From assembly GCA_017534025.1 (NCBI GenBank), contig JAFWDF010000015.1, positions 1 to 16,675 of the forward strand: a stretch of DNA of 16,675 bases. The letters are read 5' to 3'. This document shows positions 14,093-16,675 of this stretch, piece after piece. The notes below the pieces were generated by a model, which was not told the DNA's origin, did no database searches, and saw only the letters and a list, made by a program, of their open reading frames with translations. Made by a program: the position numbers and the translations under genes. Each line of letters begins with the position of its first letter. Within the stretch, counting starts at the first letter, position 1. The DNA comes from Bacillota bacterium (GTDB lineage Bacteria; Bacillota; Clostridia; Peptostreptococcales; Anaerovoracaceae).

Positions 14093-14536
14093 ATGGGAAT
14101 TACAGTAAAAATAAAGAAATTGAATAAGAATGCACAGGTGCCGTCCTTCGGATCGGCTTTTGCAGCCGGTGCGGATCTGTATGCCTGCATCGACCATACG
14201 ATGATTATTCAGCCGGGGCAGACCTGCATGATTCCGACCGGATTTGCCATGGAAATCCCGGCAGGTTATGCCGGACTGATTTTTGCCAGGAGCGGCATGG
14301 CTTCCAAACGGGGCCTGGCTCCGGCCAACAAAGTGGGGGTCATCGACTGCGATTACCGCGGGGAAGTCATGGTGGCGCTGCACAATCATTCCGGCGAAGA
14401 GGCAGCCGTGGACGTGCAGGAACGGGTGGCCCAGCTGGTGATCATGCCGGTTCCGGAGGTCGTGTTTGAAGAGGCAGATGAGCTGCAGGATACGGTAAGG
14501 GGCGAAGGCGGTTTCGGCTCCACCGGCACGAAATAG
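14093..14536 (+). CDS. dut: Deoxyuridine 5'-triphosphate nucleotidohydrolase (dUTPase)
   Basis: The 147-residue trimeric-type dUTPase hydrolyses dUTP to dUMP and pyrophosphate, keeping uracil out of DNA and supplying dUMP for thymidylate synthesis. All five motifs are present in order: I AGADLYA (25-31), II ARSGMASKRGL (65-75), III NKVGVIDCDYRGE (79-91, catalytic Asp85), IV RVAQ (111-114), and V RGEGGFGSTG (136-145, the Phe-containing lid). ATG 14093 is preferred, with AAGGAA upstream, over the earlier in-frame ATG 14048, which would add 15 residues lacking conservation. It is followed 12 bases later by a membrane protein gene, so the two are probably co-transcribed. Confidence 0.95.
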   Translation: MGITVKIKKLNKNAQVPSFGSAFAAGADLYACIDHTMIIQPGQTCMIPTGFAMEIPAGYAGLIFARSGMASKRGLAPANKVGVIDCDYRGEVMVALHNHSGEEAAVDVQERVAQLVIMPVPEVVFEEADELQDTVRGEGGFGSTGTK

Positions 14537-14548
14537 GAGTGACGGAGA

Positions 14549-15010
14549 ATGGGCTGGAAAATACTGATGACATTCCTGGTTTCCATGGTGCCGGTAATCG
14601 AACTGCGCGGAGCGATTCCCATCGGTGTAGCCGCCGGTGTGGATCTTCCGGTGGCGATTCTGGTGTCCATTATCGGAAACATTATCCCGATACCGTTCAT
14701 TCTGATCTTTATCAAAAAGATTTTTGCATGGATGAGCGGCTACAATGACACTATGAAACGCTTTGTGGAAAAAATGGAAGCCCGGGCTGCGTCCAAATCG
14801 GACCGGGTAAAAAAAGGCGAGTTTATCGGCCTGCTGCTGTTTGTCGCGATTCCTCTCCCCGGAACCGGGGCCTGGACCGGATCGCTGATCGCTGCCATGC
14901 TGGACATTGAACCGAAGCGGGCCTTTGTACCGCTGGCACTGGGAGTGCTCGGCGCGGCCGTGATCATTTCCTTTGTAACGTACGGCGCCTGGTCGCTGAT
15001 CGTAGGATAA
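14549..15010 (+). CDS. Small multidrug export family membrane protein (COG2426-like)
   Basis: The 153-residue protein has hydrophobic segments at about 5-30 (MVPVIELRGAIPIGVAAG), 33-58 (VAILVSIIGNIIPIPFILIF), 92-115 (GLLLFVAIPLPGTGAWTG) and 125-150 (FVPLALGVLGAAVIISFVTY). The ELRGAIPIG and AIPLPGTGAWTGS loops are the recognisable signatures of the family named small multidrug export protein (PF06695). That name rests on limited experimental evidence, so true substrates are uncertain. A basic cytoplasmic loop (KKIFAWMSG to KKGE) separates the halves. GGAG precedes ATG 14549. It is the last gene of the nrdG-dut cluster and is followed by a GC-rich hairpin. Confidence 0.85.
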   Translation: MGWKILMTFLVSMVPVIELRGAIPIGVAAGVDLPVAILVSIIGNIIPIPFILIFIKKIFAWMSGYNDTMKRFVEKMEARAASKSDRVKKGEFIGLLLFVAIPLPGTGAWTGSLIAAMLDIEPKRAFVPLALGVLGAAVIISFVTYGAWSLIVG

Positions 15011-15017
15011 TAGAGGG

Positions 15018-15073
15018 TCCGCCGGATGCCGGGATTTGTCCGGCATGGCGGCCGGACTATTAAAAAACTTTTT
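15018..15073 (+). terminator. Probable terminator after the small export protein gene
   Basis: ATGCCGG (15026-15032) pairs with CCGGCAT (15040-15046), extended outward with small interruptions by TCCG/CGGA-type pairing to 15018 and 15055. An A-run then a T5 (15069-15073) follow. The interrupted stem and offset T run make it less certain than the others. Confidence 0.5.
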
Positions 15074-15091
15074 AAAAAGTGAAAATAATTC

Positions 15092-15119
15092 TTGCAAGGT
15101 TCGGCTTTTCATGTATAAT
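15092..15119 (+). promoter_or_regulatory. Promoter of tRNA-Ser, with AT-rich UP-like element upstream
   Basis: TTGCAA (15092-15097) and TATAAT (15114-15119) are spaced by 16 bases, with initiation expected near 15126, six bases before the mature tRNA. A perfect AT-rich palindrome, ACTTTTTAAAAAGT (15067-15080), and a further A-rich run up to the -35 look like an UP element, fitting a strong stable-RNA promoter. Confidence 0.75.
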
Positions 15120-15131
15120 AGATAAAGTCGT

Positions 15132-15217
15132 AGAGGGTTGACCGAGTGGCTAAGGAGCTCGCCTGGAACGCGAGTAAGGCGCAAGCCCCGCGGGTTCGAG
15201 TCCCGTGCCCTCTGCCA
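15132..15217 (+). tRNA. tRNA-Ser (anticodon GGA)
   Basis: The 86-base class II tRNA includes an encoded CCA. The acceptor stem AGAGGGT pairs with GCCCTCT (last pair G-U), with discriminator G73 as expected for Ser. The D arm reads ACCGAGTGGCTAAGGA. The anticodon stem CTCGC/GCGAG holds the loop CTGGAAC with anticodon GGA, reading UCC and UCU. The long variable arm (GGC-GCAA-GCC) confirms a Ser identity. The T arm is GCGGG-TTCGAGT-CCCGT. It is a single-gene unit with its own promoter and terminator. Confidence 0.96.
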
Positions 15218-15223
15218 TTATGA

Positions 15224-15261
15224 AACCAGCGGTTGGTCGCCGCTGGTTATTTTGTTTTTTT
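15224..15261 (+). terminator. Intrinsic terminator of the tRNA-Ser unit
   Basis: A perfect 9-bp stem, AACCAGCGG (15224-15232) and CCGCTGGTT (15240-15248), has a seven-base loop and is followed by a T-rich run (15250-15261), seven bases after the tRNA CCA end. Confidence 0.92.
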
Positions 15262-15293
15262 GCGTTCGTATTAATGGCATTACAGCCCGTACA

Positions 15294-15302
15294 TGGTAAA
15301 AT
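15294..15302 (+). promoter_or_regulatory. Candidate extended -10 promoter of the prephenate dehydratase gene
   Basis: TGGTAAAAT is an extended -10 (TG, one base, TAAAAT). No good -35 lies at the right distance, which extended -10 promoters tolerate. Initiation near 15309 would give a leader of about 36 bases to ATG 15345, with AGGA at 15334-15337. Confidence 0.45.
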
Positions 15303-15344
15303 ACAGATAATTGTTTTTACGAAAATGGAATTCAGGATCTTTAT

Positions 15345-16675
15345 ATGAACGAATTAATAATCGAAGAACTGAAAACACTGATTCGCCGGGAGTCCTACTG
15401 GATCCCGGTCATGGCCAATGCGGCAGCACTGATGTACGCGGCGGAGGAACATATCATCTGGGCCGGGTTTTATCTGATTCATGAACTGCAGGACGGCAGA
15501 GCCCGCGAACTGGTTCTTGGACCGTTTCAGGGAAAACCCGCCGGCGCCCGTATCCGCATGAATGAGGGTGTCTGCGGCCGGGCCGCGTGGAAGGGAATCA
15601 CCGTATGCTCGCAGCAGACCGGGGAGGATCCGCACGCGATACCGGGTGTGCGTTCCGAGATTGCGGTGCCTTTGCGCAACAGCGCCGGAGAAGTCATCGG
15701 TGTTTTGAATCTGGACAGCAGTGAAGAGGGCCGTTTCGGCCCGGAGGAGCAGGCGCTGATCGAACGCTTCGCGCTGGAAGTGGAAATCGGCATTACAGGC
15801 TTTGAAGAAGAAGGATATGTCAAATACCGTATGGCACTTCGGAATATGCGCGGGGGCATACCGGATCCTTCCGTTGTGTACCAGGGGGAACCGGGCGCCT
15901 ACAGCGAAGCTGCGGCGGTGCAGTTTTTCGGGGAATCTGAAAAAATCCGCGGACTGCGCTCCTTTGAGGATGCATTTCGAGCCCTCAAGGATGGTACAGC
16001 GGATTACGCCGTGCTGCCGATCGAAAACTCCTCCACCGGTGTCATCCGGCAGGTGTACGATCTGCTGGCACAGTATGAGTGCTTCATGATCGGCGAGACA
16101 ACCGTGAAGGTGGATCACAGCTTCATGGTTCTGCCCGGTGCAAACCTGGATGAAATCGATGCGGTCTATTCCCATGAGCAGGGATTGTTCCAGTGTGAGG
16201 AATTCCTGAAAGAGCATCCGGAATGGAAGCAGGTGCCGCAGGAGGATACAGCCGGCAGCGCCCGTCTCATAGCGGAGATGAAAAACCCGCACAAGGCGGC
16301 GATTTGTTCTGCCAGGGCCGCGGTCATCTATGGACTGGAAGTGGTAAAAGAGTCCGTGAATTCCCAGAGCGGCAACACGACACGTTTCGTGGTAATTGCT
16401 CCGCAGATGGAAATCCGGGACGGCAGCGACAAGATCTGCATTTCTTTTATGACTCCGCACAAGCCGGGTGCGCTGCATGAAGTGCTGACCATTTTTACTG
16501 TACGGGGCCTGAACCTGGTACGTCTGGAATCCAGACCGATTCCGGAGCATAATTGGGAATACATGTTTTTTGTGGAATTTACCGGCAATCTTCGCAGCCC
16601 GGGGATGGATGACGTCATCCGGGAACTGGCAGATGCCACCGAGCAGCTGCGGGTGTACGGCAATTTCTGCTCGAA
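15345..16675 (+). CDS. pheA: GAF domain-prephenate dehydratase-ACT fusion (3' end outside window)
   Basis: The frame opens at ATG 15345 (AGGA seven bases upstream) and runs 443 codons to the window edge without a stop. Residues ~1-160 are a GAF domain of the free methionine-R-sulfoxide reductase type: WAGFYLI, ELVLGPFQGKPAGARI, GVCGRAAWKG, SEIAVPLRN, VIGVLNLDS and RFGPEEQALIERFA. Cys77 (GVCG) and Cys88 are present, but the segment that normally holds the catalytic Cys (HIACDSAS type, before SEI) is missing, so reductase activity is unlikely. Residues ~177-355 are prephenate dehydratase: VVYQGEPGAYSEAAA, LPIENSSTG, and the catalytic TRF at 346-348. Residues ~363-440 are an ACT domain with PGAL (374-377) and ESRP (395-398), the usual Phe-binding feedback site. 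The product converts prephenate to phenylpyruvate. In many P-proteins a chorismate mutase domain precedes PDT; here a GAF domain takes that place. Confidence 0.9.
   Translation, partial: MNELIIEELKTLIRRESYWIPVMANAAALMYAAEEHIIWAGFYLIHELQDGRARELVLGPFQGKPAGARIRMNEGVCGRAAWKGITVCSQQTGEDPHAIPGVRSEIAVPLRNSAGEVIGVLNLDSSEEGRFGPEEQALIERFALEVEIGITGFEEEGYVKYRMALRNMRGGIPDPSVVYQGEPGAYSEAAAVQFFGESEKIRGLRSFEDAFRALKDGTADYAVLPIENSSTGVIRQVYDLLAQYECFMIGETTVKVDHSFMVLPGANLDEIDAVYSHEQGLFQCEEFLKEHPEWKQVPQEDTAGSARLIAEMKNPHKAAICSARAAVIYGLEVVKESVNSQSGNTTRFVVIAPQMEIRDGSDKICISFMTPHKPGALHEVLTIFTVRGLNLVRLESRPIPEHNWEYMFFVEFTGNLRSPGMDDVIRELADATEQLRVYGNFCS

Noticed and set aside
13775..15184. 469-codon minus-strand frame crossing nrdG, dut, the export gene and the tRNA promoter.
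   Set aside because: It overlaps three well-supported + genes and a tRNA; no motif or start signal supports it.
15262..15344. T-box riboswitch ahead of the prephenate dehydratase gene (or ahead of aroE at 12410-12540).
   Set aside because: No TGGNACC T-box core or matching terminator/antiterminator was found in either leader.
15354..16550. 398-codon open frame on the minus strand.
   Set aside because: It is the antisense shadow of the GAF-prephenate dehydratase gene, whose + strand carries clear motifs. The minus translation is His/Arg-rich with no motif.
1..16675. CRISPR array, IS element, prophage or integration site, including the tRNA-Ser 3' end as an attachment site.
   Set aside because: No regularly spaced repeats, transposase, integrase or repeat of the tRNA 3' end was seen; the genes around the tRNA are ordinary metabolic ones.

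Overview
The window looks like a chromosomal segment of an anaerobic, Gram-positive-type bacterium of the class Clostridia (Firmicutes/Bacillota). This rests on strong AGGAGG-type ribosome binding sites, moderately high GC in the coding regions, an oxygen-sensitive NrdG activase, a 2x[4Fe-4S] aldo/keto reductase, an SLH-anchored surface protease, and protein families common in gut Clostridia. The species cannot be named from sequence alone. No phage, IS element or CRISPR array was seen.

Layout, left to right. (1) 1-464: the 3' end of a FAD-dependent oxidoreductase with a clean intrinsic terminator. (2) 509-2893: a XRE-type regulator split by an in-frame TAG codon, then a small four-helix membrane protein and a MATE-family efflux pump, tightly spaced and all on +. 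(3) 2932-3579: a self-contained YefM-YoeB toxin-antitoxin module. It has a consensus promoter, an operator palindrome between -35 and -10, and a long terminator hairpin overlapping the toxin stop codon. (4) 3625-4653 (minus): an aldo/keto reductase with a C-terminal iron-sulfur domain. (5) 4897-7983: a 1028-residue secreted subtilisin-like protease with three SLH domains and two InlB-type beta repeats. (6) 8198-12214: a tripartite tricarboxylate transporter operon (TctC, TctB, TctA) ending in a short-chain dehydrogenase of the sugar-acid type, closed by a perfect 16-bp terminator hairpin. (7) 12314-14536: a short Phe-rich ORF with a good ribosome binding site, then shikimate dehydrogenase, the anaerobic ribonucleotide reductase activase NrdG, and dUTPase. 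(8) 14549-15010: a small multidrug export family membrane protein. (9) 15132-15217: tRNA-Ser(GGA) with its own promoter and terminator. (10) 15345 to the end: a GAF-prephenate dehydratase-ACT fusion, cut off by the window edge.

Functionally, the transporter and dehydrogenase form a predicted carboxylate or sugar-acid uptake and oxidation unit. AroE and the PheA-like fusion belong to aromatic amino acid synthesis but are not in one operon. NrdG and Dut both serve deoxynucleotide supply. The observations most worth checking are the GAF-prephenate dehydratase fusion, the Phe-rich mini-ORF ahead of aroE, the TAG-interrupted regulator, and the YefM-YoeB operator whose half-site spacing resembles that reported for E. 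coli.
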